Notes: generated by a model from the letters alone, not told the origin. DNA of 64,000 nucleotides from an uncultured Sphingomonadaceae bacterium (GCA_947493215.1 CANLQE010000001.1:2481404-2545403); one strand, 5' to 3'; positions 34,640 through 43,672 are shown, counted from the first letter of the stretch. A program made the numbers and translations.

Positions 34640-35659
34640 CTATCTCTTTTTCCTGCAGTTTTTGATCTTGATTTCAGGGACGCTGGGGCCTGTCTTGCTA
34701 TCGATATATCGCCTGTTTCCGATAAAGGTGAAAGGCACCTTTCTTAGCTTTCCGCTTTTCACGTCGAAACTTGAGGGAGGTCTTCCCGGAGTGAATAACC
34801 AGCGGAACTGCGGTTTGTCCGACAGGTAAATGTCCGATTTCTGTTTCCAGCCTGATATCGTTCCATTGTCTACATATGCGTAGAAATCTTTTAGGTCGTA
34901 ACCGTGTAGTTCAACAATCATGTCGGCTCGCGCAGAGATATCATGCCAACCCCATACCGTAATACCGGAATTCCTGTTTCTGCTCGTTCTTGCAAACACG
35001 GCTCTGACGGGAGAAGTGCAGGTGTTGGTAATTCTATATTGATATTTACTCCGGACAGGCCTGGGCTTTCCTTGCGGAATGGCCCTGACTGGAGGTGCTG
35101 GCTGATATCTTTCTGTAGGCTGCGGAGGCTCTGTGGATTCCAGGGGTTCCGGACTCTGGCGCAGATTATTTGACTGGTCTTCCAGATAGGCGTTTGATGA
35201 ACATCGCTGATATTGCTGGATGCAGTAGCCGCGGGAATAGCATCTGTCTTGTGGTTTGGGACAGTTTCGTCTTGTGTCTTTCAGATACTGGCATTGACGT
35301 TGAGCTTGCTGTTGCTTCCATTCCACAACCCGCTGACGATTTCCCAAACTGATGGCGGGCCTCACTGTTTGATAGACCTTGTCGTAACATGCACGATATT
35401 TCTTGTCCTGCCGGGCTTTGCACTGATTTTGCCGCCTGATTGCATTGTCATGATCGGCTTTGCAACGATCCGAATTGATCATGCAACTATCCTGAGTGAT
35501 GCGGCACTGGTTTTCGGCCTCTCCGATGGTTTGGAGCAGCATGGCGGGAATTACGGGTGATGCCTTTACGTGGTTGCTTGATGATACTGGCAAGAGGATA
35601 GAAATAATGAAAAGCACGGCCGTAAAAAGCCCGCCTGCGATATAGCTTTTGCTGCCCAT
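34640..35659 (-). CDS. Exported Cys-rich protein with a DUF1036-like C-terminal domain
   Basis: A 339-residue protein with an N-terminal hydrophobic signal/anchor (IAGGLFTAVLFIISILLPVSS). Residues about 50-150 contain ten Cys, several at regular x6 spacing (QCRITQDSCMINSDRC), inside a charged helical region. A Pro-rich linker leads to a beta domain (YRITNTCTSPVRAVFARTS, VWGWHDISARAD, FYAYVDNG) that resembles DUF1036. Last gene of the five-gene operon, 40 nt after its neighbour. Function unknown. Confidence 0.72.
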   Translation of the reverse strand: MGSKSYIAGGLFTAVLFIISILLPVSSSNHVKASPVIPAMLLQTIGEAENQCRITQDSCMINSDRCKADHDNAIRRQNQCKARQDKKYRACYDKVYQTVRPAISLGNRQRVVEWKQQQAQRQCQYLKDTRRNCPKPQDRCYSRGYCIQQYQRCSSNAYLEDQSNNLRQSPEPLESTEPPQPTERYQPAPPVRAIPQGKPRPVRSKYQYRITNTCTSPVRAVFARTSRNRNSGITVWGWHDISARADMIVELHGYDLKDFYAYVDNGTISGWKQKSDIYLSDKPQFRWLFTPGRPPSSFDVKSGKLRKVPFTFIGNRRYIDSKTGPSVPEIKIKNCRKKR

Positions 35660-35699
35660 GTTGCTTTTTCCCCTGTTACTAGCACCTGCGACTATAATC

Positions 35700-36713
35700 C
35701 TAGAATTCAAAACCATGTGTTTTCAGTATTTCGGAAACCGGCTTGTTGTTCGCAAATTGCATAACATATCCAGCATGTTGCGTCTTCGCTTCATCACATC
35801 CCGCCTTTTGCCAACTACTCGCCACCTGGCTGTCGCGTTCCGGATTACCGCTGGTTTCACCAGCAAGATGACGGCAAATTTCAAGCCGTTCAAAATGCAG
35901 GACGAGCCCATAGGGCAGTCGGCTGGACTTGCTGCCCAGCTTTGCCATATCGGCTACGAAAAACCCATTAGGGCTTGCCGAATATTGACGCCCGTCCGGG
36001 TTGGCGGTCCGCCATGCCGGATATTCAATGCGCTCGTGAGGCGCAGCCTTGATGCTTGTCACCGCGCTACCTTCAATAAAGGTAAAGATGATTTCTTCCC
36101 GCTTGCCAGAGGACCAGAACCCGTCGGTCAAATTCATCGCCACTCCGGGTTCTTTTATCGAGCTCAGCAGAAAAGAAAGATTACCTTCTGCGTCGGCCAT
36201 CACCGTTACTCTGTGGTCCTGATCGATACCGGCGTATAATATATGCTTGCCCATCATGCAGTCGAGATTTGTGAAGTTCATCTGCCCTACATTGACGTGG
36301 GATAGCGTCGCCATGGGTATTTTGGTTGAATTGCCCAATGCGCCAGGATTTATGAAATGCAGTTCCAAAACAACCTCGTCGCTTCCCGGTTCAATCAACT
36401 TGTGACGTATCTGACTGACCCCGGCATCCGGTTCGCTCAATTTCAATTTGGCTGGAGCAACCTTTTCACTCTGTTTCAGATCAAAAAAGTCAACCGTGCC
36501 ATCACCGGTACTTTTGAAGGCGATCAGAGCATCGTGATTCTCACCGATACACATGCTGTCTACCGACCGATACTGGGAAAGGTCATCTGCATTCGTGCGC
36601 ATCATGTAGAAGCCATTTTCCGTAGTCGGAAGGCGTTGGGCCGATGTAGGAACCGATGCGAACAGGAAAGCGGCACTGATAATTGCCCCCAATTTTCTTG
36701 CAAATATAGGCAT
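35700..36713 (-). CDS. Exported protein of unknown function
   Basis: A 337-residue protein with a signal peptide cleaved after PTSAQ. No known family is recognised. Visible features are a mainly beta central region (VVLELHFINPGALGNST, HRVTVMADAEGNLSFLL, EEIIFTFIEGSAVTSI) and a short Cys pair near the end (ICRHL and AGCDEAK). An AGGAGGTG ribosome site precedes the ATG. Fourth gene of the secreted operon, 46 nt after the DUF1036 gene. Confidence 0.72.
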   Translation of the reverse strand: MPIFARKLGAIISAAFLFASVPTSAQRLPTTENGFYMMRTNADDLSQYRSVDSMCIGENHDALIAFKSTGDGTVDFFDLKQSEKVAPAKLKLSEPDAGVSQIRHKLIEPGSDEVVLELHFINPGALGNSTKIPMATLSHVNVGQMNFTNLDCMMGKHILYAGIDQDHRVTVMADAEGNLSFLLSSIKEPGVAMNLTDGFWSSGKREEIIFTFIEGSAVTSIKAAPHERIEYPAWRTANPDGRQYSASPNGFFVADMAKLGSKSSRLPYGLVLHFERLEICRHLAGETSGNPERDSQVASSWQKAGCDEAKTQHAGYVMQFANNKPVSEILKTHGFEF

Positions 36714-36759
36714 GTTACACCTCCTAAAACTTTGATCTGAAAACTGGCACTATCAGCGG

Positions 36760-37572
36760 CTAGTTGAAATTGAACCTATTCTCAGCACCCGGATTTAACT
36801 GGAATTCAAACGTCTCTGCAAGCCACTGATCCCTGCCGGTACACGCCATTTTGTCGGCACCAAGATGATCAAAGTTAGATGGGTGCAGACAGAAGGCGTA
36901 GTCGCCTTTTCCCCAGTTTATGCTGTCCGAAGTGGCGTGCAGATAGACCGTATCTTCATAAGGATCACCGTTACGGTAGTGCGGAAACTCTATCCGTTCA
37001 CACTGTCCGCGGGCCAATCTGATCCAGCCTTGGGCACGCCAGTTTTTCGGGCGCTTCCGTTCACCCCAGTCGTGCCATACCCACGCAGCGTAGATGGTAT
37101 CGGTACGCGATCGATTGCACATGCTGAGCGCAGTATACTGGGCTTCACCTCTTCCGTTCCCCGTCGATGGCGGAGCGGGCTGCGGCTGGCGGGGCGGCTG
37201 TTTGCGCTGTGCATTGTCCCGCCCGCAGTGCAACGTCCGGCCATGAACATGGTACAGCGAAGTCCCGCGCATCTTGCGACACGCTTCAGCATAGCCGAGA
37301 GGTTTGAAACCAGCCGGAGTGACAATGCCATAGCCGATTTTCTGGGGAATGTAGCAGCCCCATTTCTTGCGTTTGGGGTTCCACTTTGCGCGAATTTTGC
37401 CCTGCAAGCCTCGCAGCAGACCGGTACGATATCTGCCGTCACAGAATTTCGACAGATTGATCGATGATCCACCGGCTTTGACGGGCTTTGGAAGCAGAAT
37501 TCCCGACATTGCAAGGCAAACCGAAAACATCAACGTACCCAGCGCGGTCTGGCGGGTTATTGCGCTCATCAT
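36760..37572 (-). CDS. Exported two-domain protein, N-terminal Cys domain plus DUF1036
   Basis: A 270-residue exported protein (signal peptide ending PVKAGG). Domain 1 (about 38-125) runs FCDGRYRTGLLRG ... LYHVHGRTLHCGRD and is the same domain as the whole mature part of the upstream gene product. A Pro-rich linker (QPPRQPQPAPPSTG) leads to domain 2 (about 148-260), ALSMCNRSRTDTIYAAWVW ... GWIRLARGQCERIEF ... FCLHPSNFDH, which fits DUF1036. It overlaps the upstream stop codon by 4 nt. Confidence 0.75.
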   Translation of the reverse strand: MMSAITRQTALGTLMFSVCLAMSGILLPKPVKAGGSSINLSKFCDGRYRTGLLRGLQGKIRAKWNPKRKKWGCYIPQKIGYGIVTPAGFKPLGYAEACRKMRGTSLYHVHGRTLHCGRDNAQRKQPPRQPQPAPPSTGNGRGEAQYTALSMCNRSRTDTIYAAWVWHDWGERKRPKNWRAQGWIRLARGQCERIEFPHYRNGDPYEDTVYLHATSDSINWGKGDYAFCLHPSNFDHLGADKMACTGRDQWLAETFEFQLNPGAENRFNFN

Positions 37573-37928
37573 TTGTGATCATTCCGGCCGCAGGCAACAC
37601 GACCTTCTCCATGCCAGTGAAAATCCGACTGGCCTGTCGTGAATTGACAGAGGTCATTCAAGTTGATCCAGAAAGTTCGGCCTTTTACCGATGTATTGAG
37701 CCCCATTGAGTCCGCTTCTCGGCACTCCATCCGCTTTGTGCTACGATTATAGCCATAACTCCATCGCGGCTTGACCCCTTTCAAGACCCCGGTTCGGTAT
37801 TTGTTTTCGCAATAAGCGCGGTACTGAGGAGTAGTTCCACTGGCTTGTGTCGGTGCACTCCAGAGCGATGCTGTCATGGGTGCGATCAGACAGGCAGCCG
37901 CGGAAACCAATTTCGAAACTATGGTCAT
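37569..37928 (-). CDS. Exported single-domain Cys protein, paralogue of the next gene's first domain
   Basis: A 119-residue exported protein (signal peptide ending PTQASG). The mature part YCENKYRTGVLKG ... FHWHGEGRVACGRND aligns by eye with residues 38-125 of the 270-residue neighbour, including YRTG(V/L)L(K/R)G, a middle Cys, and the closing CGR(N/D). The ATG at 37928 is preferred because AGGGAG is too close to the upstream ATG at 37934. Function unknown. Confidence 0.72.
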   Translation of the reverse strand: MTIVSKLVSAAACLIAPMTASLWSAPTQASGTTPQYRAYCENKYRTGVLKGVKPRWSYGYNRSTKRMECREADSMGLNTSVKGRTFWINLNDLCQFTTGQSDFHWHGEGRVACGRNDHK

Positions 37929-37967
37929 GTTCATTCTCCCTGAATGAATTGGTCAGGATCCGTGTTT

Positions 37968-39320
37968 CTACCTGCACTTCTTCTTGTTGAGCCCGAGGAG
38001 CGTGGAAAAACCTTTGCAAGTCGATTTGCTGATATTATTCACAGTTTTTCCGACTTGTTTCGCGCCGTAGTTTACCTGCTTGGTGGCATATTTGGGGTCG
38101 GTCATGAACCGGGCCCCGTCTCGTGTTGTCTTGATTGCCGTTTTTCCGACATATTGGACAGCGCCGACACCCGTGCGGGCAACGCCTGTCGCAGCGCGAC
38201 CGACATTTCCCGGAATCCTTCGCGGGTCGCGGATGGACTCGCCAACACCGTTTGCGGCGCCATAAAGATTCTGACCAAATCGGTGTGTCGCCCGGCCTGC
38301 AGCGATGACGGGATCATTCCCGTTCGCAAAGGTTTGCGCCTGGCCGAAAGTCATGTCGACACCATATTCACCGATTCCGGTACTGCGACCTCCAAATGCT
38401 TCTGTGCCCAGATCAACCGCCGAAACCTTGTTCGAAAGGGATGTCCCGGTGAAGCCCGTCCTTGCGGTACTTTTTATACGGCTAGTCCTGCTCATATTGC
38501 GCGCACCCTGGCCGCGGACCGGCGCTCTACCAGCGCCCGGATATCCGTTGTTACGATATCCCGCACGAGGTTGATATTGCCGAGTGCTAGCGGTTGTTCC
38601 CGTCGCCATAGGGCGAAAACCGTTACGCTGTCCGCGGGTGATTTGCGCCTGCCGACCACGCTGCTGCAAATCCCGGCGCTCGTTCGGTGTTAAGTCATAT
38701 TCATCGCGTATCTGCTGTCCTGGCCGTGCCCGTCGGGCGTCGTAACCGCGCTGTTCCAGGTCCTGCAGATTGCCAGTCCCGCCGAGCCGGCCAGCGTGTT
38801 CGCGATAAGCCGCGCCCTGAAATTCCGTGCCGCGCGGCGTGTTCACCTGACCACGCTGGTGGCGAGTGGTGCTGCGTTGTGCAGAGGGATGACCGTTATT
38901 CTGATACCCTTGTCGTGCACCGCGCGCGACTTGCGCATTGCGGCCCCGGCGATCTAGCTGCTGTCGCTCGGTGGGTGTGAGGTCATTCACGCCATCAACC
39001 TGCTGTCCTGGCCGACCCCGACGCGCATCATAGCCGCGCTGTTCGAGCGCCTGCAGGTCGCTATTGGCCGCCAGATCGCCGACATGCCGGCGATAATCCG
39101 GGCCATTGAAATCGGGATCCGCTGTCCGCCGAGCATTTCGTCTCTGGTCTCGCGCCTGATTGCCGCGCTGTTCCAACTCGCTTGTTTCGCTGCTGTTCTT
39201 TGGGAAAAAGGAATGGAAATCTTTGGACTGTGCCAGCGCCGGCTGCGCTCCTGCAATGATAGTCACCGCCAATGCCATTGTTGCAAGCGACAATCCGGAA
39301 TGTAATCTGATCTTTTTCAT
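37968..39320 (-). CDS. Exported Arg/Gly-rich repeat protein
   Basis: A 450-residue protein with a signal peptide (ATMALAVTIIAGAQPALAQS). Residues about 45-250 hold two copies of a roughly 75-residue unit, each with LEQRGYDARRxRPGQQ and DLTPxERxxLxxRGRxAQ(V/I)xRG; a half unit precedes. The C-terminal part is Gly/Thr-rich and ends KSTCKGFSTLLGLNKKKCR. It is strongly basic and largely disordered in appearance. First gene of the five-gene operon; operator and -10 lie 67-76 and 32-37 nt upstream. Family unknown. Confidence 0.75.
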   Translation of the reverse strand: MKKIRLHSGLSLATMALAVTIIAGAQPALAQSKDFHSFFPKNSSETSELEQRGNQARDQRRNARRTADPDFNGPDYRRHVGDLAANSDLQALEQRGYDARRGRPGQQVDGVNDLTPTERQQLDRRGRNAQVARGARQGYQNNGHPSAQRSTTRHQRGQVNTPRGTEFQGAAYREHAGRLGGTGNLQDLEQRGYDARRARPGQQIRDEYDLTPNERRDLQQRGRQAQITRGQRNGFRPMATGTTASTRQYQPRAGYRNNGYPGAGRAPVRGQGARNMSRTSRIKSTARTGFTGTSLSNKVSAVDLGTEAFGGRSTGIGEYGVDMTFGQAQTFANGNDPVIAAGRATHRFGQNLYGAANGVGESIRDPRRIPGNVGRAATGVARTGVGAVQYVGKTAIKTTRDGARFMTDPKYATKQVNYGAKQVGKTVNNISKSTCKGFSTLLGLNKKKCR

Positions 39321-39351
39321 GGTCTTTCTCCCCGTGTCTAGCGGTGAAAAA

Positions 39352-39396
39352 ATTATGTCGAAAACTGGCCTGGAAGCCCATAGTGGAATCACACTA
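39352..39396 (-). promoter_or_regulatory. Operator plus -10 box upstream of the secreted operon
   Basis: Operator TAGTGGAATCACACTA (39381-39396) has 5-bp palindromic arms. After exactly 23 nt on the minus strand comes CATAAT (39352-39357), a -10-like hexamer. The centre would lie near -42 from the start site, the usual position for an activator. Confidence 0.5.
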
Positions 39397-39499
39397 TATT
39401 TGGCAGAAAACCGTTCATCTGAAGTTCATTGGATTTTCAAAAACCACGGCCATTCAGAGGCTTTTTCCTGCTATCTTCCAGAGTTCATCGTGCAGATGT

Positions 39500-40177
39500 T
39501 CAGCAGTCCACACCGCCGGTTTTGACCTTGCCCGAATATCCGGACTTACGGTCAAACCGTTTCTCGATGGCCCGCATGAAACGGGGCATCAATGATGGAA
39601 TGCTGCCGCACGATCCGCTGCTCTTCAAACGCAACTCATATACCGGAGTGGTTTGGGCGCTCGCGTTCTTTGGCAGGATATCGATATGCACAAACCGGAC
39701 ATAGACGGTCCTGTTCCGTACTTCCTGCTGATATCCGGTAACCCCATATGTCGGATCCGCTCCCCGCACCGTGCTGTTGATGACCTGTTGCCCAGGATTG
39801 GTGTCATCCACTACGGTTGAAGTTGTCTGGGCGTTATAGGTCACACCCCATTGCGGCACGTTATAAGTATATGTAACAGGACGGCCATCATCGATACCAT
39901 AATCGAGATAGGCGATATAGTCTGCCGGCTGACCAGGTGCGACAACCCTTAGTCCGGCTTCCCGCATGATCGCAGTCAAACGCTGCGCATAGCTGCGAAA
40001 CTCGAGCGAATTGTCTAGTTCCGGCCGCCAAGAGACTACCGAAAAAGTGGCGGAAGCCGGAACGGAATCCAGTGTGTGAAATTGCGAGAGATTGCTTTTA
40101 ACCGGCCCGCTGCCGCCCAGACAGGCGGAAAGGGTCAAACTTGTGGCGGCAATTAACAACGCGGTTTGCGGTCGCAT
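39500..40177 (-). CDS. Lipoprotein, DUF4136-like
   Basis: A 225-residue protein with a lipoprotein signal (LTLSAC lipobox, Cys 19). The mature part runs ATFSVVSWRPELDNSLEFRSYAQRLTAIMREAGL and VAPGQPADYIAYLDYGIDDGR, the pattern of DUF4136 lipoproteins, with a later Tyr-rich beta region. Probably anchored in the inner or outer membrane. It is divergent from the MliC-like gene and shares an operator with it. GGAGACCCGAT precedes the ATG. Confidence 0.8.
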   Translation of the reverse strand: MRPQTALLIAATSLTLSACLGGSGPVKSNLSQFHTLDSVPASATFSVVSWRPELDNSLEFRSYAQRLTAIMREAGLRVVAPGQPADYIAYLDYGIDDGRPVTYTYNVPQWGVTYNAQTTSTVVDDTNPGQQVINSTVRGADPTYGVTGYQQEVRNRTVYVRFVHIDILPKNASAQTTPVYELRLKSSGSCGSIPSLMPRFMRAIEKRFDRKSGYSGKVKTGGVDC

Positions 40178-40206
40178 ATCGGGTCTCCTGAATGAATGTG
40201 CCGCTG

Positions 40207-40251
40207 GTTCTAGGACGCATTAAACCGGCTCGGAATAGTGCAATCACACCA
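40207..40251 (-). promoter_or_regulatory. Operator plus -10 box for the lipoprotein gene
   Basis: Operator TAGTGCAATCACACCA (40236-40251) is followed after 23 nt on the minus strand by TAGAAC (40207-40212), a weak -10. The same operator serves the divergent MliC-like gene. Confidence 0.5.
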
Positions 40252-40280
40252 TTTGGTAGCAACCGGCAATCGGATAGATT
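40236..40280 (+). promoter_or_regulatory. Operator plus -10 box for the MliC-like gene
   Basis: The operator at 40236-40251, read on the plus strand, is followed after exactly 23 nt by TAGATT (40275-40280), again a plausible weak -10. The start codon lies 44 nt further on, behind GAGGAG. Confidence 0.5.
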
Positions 40281-40324
40281 AGAGGCACTAATACGGGCGT
40301 TTCGTCCATCAGAGGAGTGATCAG

Positions 40325-40714
40325 ATGCGACTTTTGAAGCAGATTATCGGAGGATTAGTGCTCCTACCGGCCTGTTTCGCTGCACCTTTACTCGCCCAAT
40401 CGAATGACGGCCTAGCTCCGGTCTTCCGCACGGACCGGAACCCCACGACTTATGTGTGTGACGGTACTTTCCGTCTCCAGGTCGCATGGATGTCCATTGA
40501 TGGCAACTCGTTGATTTCCATCACGCATCCGTCCAGTCGAAGCCAAACAAAAAACCGGATACTGCTCCTCCCCCGATCCCAGAGTGGAAGCGGTATGCGC
40601 TATGCGACTGACCTTGCCAGTTTCCACATAAAAGGCGGCCGGGCAGCTTTTATATCGGTAGAGACCGCGCTCTCCGATGAGGTTCGCTTTCTGAATTGCA
40701 GTACATTTGATTAG
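40325..40714 (+). CDS. Exported MliC-like protein (C-type lysozyme inhibitor fold)
   Basis: A 129-residue exported protein with a signal peptide ending PLLAQS. YVCDGTFRLQVAW and SGSGMRYATDLASFHIKGGRAAF match the two conserved blocks of the MliC/PliC family, periplasmic inhibitors of C-type lysozyme, with a closing Cys (FLNC) that can pair with the first. The similarity is moderate, so inhibition is inferred. It converges on the histidine kinase gene and has a GAGGAG ribosome site. Confidence 0.65.
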   Translation: MRLLKQIIGGLVLLPACFAAPLLAQSNDGLAPVFRTDRNPTTYVCDGTFRLQVAWMSIDGNSLISITHPSSRSQTKNRILLLPRSQSGSGMRYATDLASFHIKGGRAAFISVETALSDEVRFLNCSTFD

Positions 40715-40757
40715 GCTATGGCAAAATAGATGATGGCCCATATCCAGAAAGGCTGCC

Positions 40758-40788
40758 TTTCGCTTTTGCCCACATAGCGGTCACTAGC
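40758..40788. repeat. Hairpin repeat, degenerate copy
   Basis: TTCGCTTTTGCCCACATAGCGGTCACTAG keeps the A-type core with several changes; the arms pair only partly. It sits in the 221-bp gap between the convergent MliC-like and kinase genes. Confidence 0.5.
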
Positions 40789-40935
40789 CTCGTGACCACA
40801 CTAAGCCAAAAGCAGGCTTTAGGCAGCGTTGAAAAAGAGACCTGTTCTGGCAATTCTGTTGGTACCGGCTGGCGAGAATTACGTTAACTTTAACTAGGTC
40901 AGATAGTCTCCGTCCGGTTTAAATTTTGCAGAAAT

Positions 40936-42897
40936 TCATCGGGTTGCTGCAAGGGGAATGTCGGATAGCCTCCAGCGAGTCCCGGAATCTGTCGGGCAAT
41001 GTTCAAGTTTCAGGCCTTCACCGGCGGATATCGAACGCGCGATCCCAAGACCCAATCCATGTGGTCCGTGATTCTGATCGCGCTGCCGTTCATGGTGCAT
41101 ATTATCGAATTTTGCTAGGATGTCTGGCGGTAACCCCGAGCCATTATCGGTCACTTCTATCCAGGCTTGCCCATCGTGCAGTCCGGTTTCCACACCAATG
41201 CAAGTTGCGCCAGAATGCTTGATCGCATTGTCGATCAGGTTCGACAAAATGCGGTGAATGGCCACCGACGGTACCGCCAGAACTAGATCGCTCTTCCCGA
41301 TTTCGAGGGTACAACCATTGGCGCGCGCCTCTTCGACAAACATCTGCTCCAGCGTTAGCAAATGCTCATTCAGCGCCGTCTCCTGACGACTTTGGACATC
41401 CTCGGTTTTTCTCTTCACCGTGGTCACAGCGCCTTCCTCGTCCAGAGTTGTAGCCGAAAGCAACTGGTCTATATAATCAATACTCCATTCCAGTGCTCGG
41501 TGAAGTTCCCGGTTTTTAGGGTCAACGCCAGACAGTGCGCTCTGCAGCGAAACAAGCGGTTGTCGCAAATCGTGCCGCGTTTCCGAAAGACTGCGCCGCG
41601 CGCGACTAATCTCTGCAAGGGCGATATTGCGATCAATATGCGCTTGTGCCAGCCGGTTGGCGATCTCGCTGCTTTGCACGGCCGCCGCGAGCCGTTGCTC
41701 CTTTGATGCGTCCCGTTCTTGAATGATGCCTCGCACCTGGCTGATGATCGCAGCACCGAAGACGAGGCAATCCAGCACCAGAAGAAAAAGTGCGGCAGTG
41801 TCGAACTGATCATTGAATCTGGCTACATCCGGAAATCCGGCACGTATTGTGAGCATGATGTAAGCCAGCAGGATACAGAAGCCTAACGCGAACAATCCTG
41901 CGCCTTTAACCTTTTCACGAAGTGCCATCCATACAAAATAACCAACGAATGCAAAGAAACCTGTGCCAGTGGCGATCATTATGATTGTCGTGACCGGCAG
42001 TTGAAAAACCGCACCAACTAGGGAGTTGATGACGGTTGCTCCAACCACAAAAAGGGCAATCCGGAACATGCGCGGAGCATTGCGGGATGCATTGGTGAAG
42101 CTGGTTGCAAAGAAGAAATAGAAAACGCACCAGGACAGTCGCAAGATACGCTTTATTCCGTCATGATGGATCGAGAAAAATTCCGGCAAATAGGGTGTTG
42201 CATAGCCATAGGTATGAACGTTCAGCAAGATTAGCGTGAAAGTGTAAAGCGAGAATAGTGCGATTACATGCGACCGCAACAATATCGCAAAGCCGGTGGC
42301 CAGCACGACTGCAAACAGGGTTGAACCGAAATACAGGCCATGAACTGCGGTAACCAATTGACGTTTTGCGATAAACTGGTCTTCGGGAACCAGACTGATC
42401 GGAAACGCACGGTCGTTGATGGCAACACGGATATCAATCTCAAGCCGTACCGATCCTCTTTTGGTTATAACAACCGGTCGAGATGCCAGTTGGAGGTTTT
42501 GACTGCTGAACGTTTCTGCATCCTTGAACCGTTGGCGGGATTGGAGAAGAATCTCTTTCTGGCTTTGATCAACCACACTTATCAACACCTCTGCCCGAGC
42601 AGCTTCTTCGGTTACTACCCTGAAGAGCAGAGGTTTTTCTCCGCTGTTTTCAAGTTGAACACTATATCGGAGCAATTCGAGAGGGCCGGTTTGTTTCTGC
42701 AAAACCGGTTCTGAAATTGCCTGAATATCCTCGATTGTTGAAACATATGCGAGATCAATCACGTCCTGCTTCGCTTGGGCTTCATAACTCATCAATACCA
42801 GTGCCAGGAAGGAAAACAGCAGCAGTGTCACTCCGCCAAATGACCGGTTTTGAAGGCGCGGTACAAGTTGGTTGATAATATCGGACACCCTGTTCAT
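40936..42897 (-). CDS. Hybrid-free sensor kinase with 7TM-DISM sensor
   Basis: A 653-residue membrane kinase. After a signal/anchor helix it has an extracytoplasmic domain of about 150 residues, then seven membrane helices (about 200-400), the 7TMR-DISM arrangement. A coiled coil leads to the H-box SETRHDLRQPLVSLQSAL, N-box ILSNLIDNAIKHSG, G1 VTDNGSGLPPD and G2 GPHGLGLGIARSI. Members of this sensor group are thought to detect carbohydrates or other small ligands. The ATG at 42897 follows GGCAGG and is divergent from the LuxR-type regulator (62 nt), its likely partner. Confidence 0.9.
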   Translation of the reverse strand: MNRVSDIINQLVPRLQNRSFGGVTLLLFSFLALVLMSYEAQAKQDVIDLAYVSTIEDIQAISEPVLQKQTGPLELLRYSVQLENSGEKPLLFRVVTEEAARAEVLISVVDQSQKEILLQSRQRFKDAETFSSQNLQLASRPVVITKRGSVRLEIDIRVAINDRAFPISLVPEDQFIAKRQLVTAVHGLYFGSTLFAVVLATGFAILLRSHVIALFSLYTFTLILLNVHTYGYATPYLPEFFSIHHDGIKRILRLSWCVFYFFFATSFTNASRNAPRMFRIALFVVGATVINSLVGAVFQLPVTTIIMIATGTGFFAFVGYFVWMALREKVKGAGLFALGFCILLAYIMLTIRAGFPDVARFNDQFDTAALFLLVLDCLVFGAAIISQVRGIIQERDASKEQRLAAAVQSSEIANRLAQAHIDRNIALAEISRARRSLSETRHDLRQPLVSLQSALSGVDPKNRELHRALEWSIDYIDQLLSATTLDEEGAVTTVKRKTEDVQSRQETALNEHLLTLEQMFVEEARANGCTLEIGKSDLVLAVPSVAIHRILSNLIDNAIKHSGATCIGVETGLHDGQAWIEVTDNGSGLPPDILAKFDNMHHERQRDQNHGPHGLGLGIARSISAGEGLKLEHCPTDSGTRWRLSDIPLAATR

Positions 42898-42959
42898 ATT
42901 GTGCCTGCCGATCTGGGTTTTGCTGGCAATCCGTTGGAAAAATATGTGGTTGGGGGACA

Positions 42960-43649
42960 ATGGACATTATTCACTCGCAAAATCCACTGCGGATCGTTCT
43001 CGGAGATGATCATGCGGTTGTGCGTGCGGGGCTGCGGGGTGTGCTGGAACGTGATGGTCGCTTTACCATCCTTGCCGATGCCCAGGACGGTCTCAAAACC
43101 ATTGCAGCAACCAAACAACATCGTCCGGATATTTTGATTGTCGATATTGCCATGCCGGTAATCACCGGTCTGGAAGTGGTTGAAGAGATCTGCCGCTGGT
43201 GCCCTGACACAAAAATCGTTCTTATGACCGGTTTGCAAAACCCGACCATAATGAAATGTGCCATGGCAAGTGGGGCTCACGGTCTTCTTCTGAAGGGGGA
43301 TGAAATTGACCGATGGCCTCAGCTTCTTTGCGATATCGCCAACGGTGAAATGCGGGTTTCGAAAAGTGTAAAAGCTGTTCTGGAAGAACCCTCCATTCAC
43401 GATAGCCTGACAAGGCGAGAACGCCAGATACTCATCGGTCTGATACAGGGCGGTAGCAACGGAACGCTGGCCGCCCGTCTTGGGATTAGCATAAACACGG
43501 TTAACAATCATCGCACCAGCCTGATGCAAAAATTGGATGTGCACTCACTAGCAGAACTCATGACATTGGCAGCTCGTGACGGGCTTTTGGAAATCGTCGA
43601 TCACACACGGACTGGAGACAACGGGAGCACTGTCGACGACTTGGAATGA
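42960..43649 (+). CDS. NarL/LuxR-family response regulator
   Basis: A 229-residue regulator. The receiver has DD at about 16-17, phosphoacceptor Asp in ILIVDIAMPVITG (about residue 61) and Lys in LLLKGDEID. The C-terminal LuxR helix-turn-helix reads LTRRERQILIGLIQGGSNGTLAARLGISINTVNNHRTSLMQKLDV. GGGGGAC precedes the ATG. Together with the divergent kinase it forms a two-component pair. The operators described nearby are its most likely targets, because family members often bind near -42 as activators. Confidence 0.92.
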   Translation: MDIIHSQNPLRIVLGDDHAVVRAGLRGVLERDGRFTILADAQDGLKTIAATKQHRPDILIVDIAMPVITGLEVVEEICRWCPDTKIVLMTGLQNPTIMKCAMASGAHGLLLKGDEIDRWPQLLCDIANGEMRVSKSVKAVLEEPSIHDSLTRRERQILIGLIQGGSNGTLAARLGISINTVNNHRTSLMQKLDVHSLAELMTLAARDGLLEIVDHTRTGDNGSTVDDLE

Positions 43650-43672
43650 TCTCGGGTAGACCAGTACAGTCA

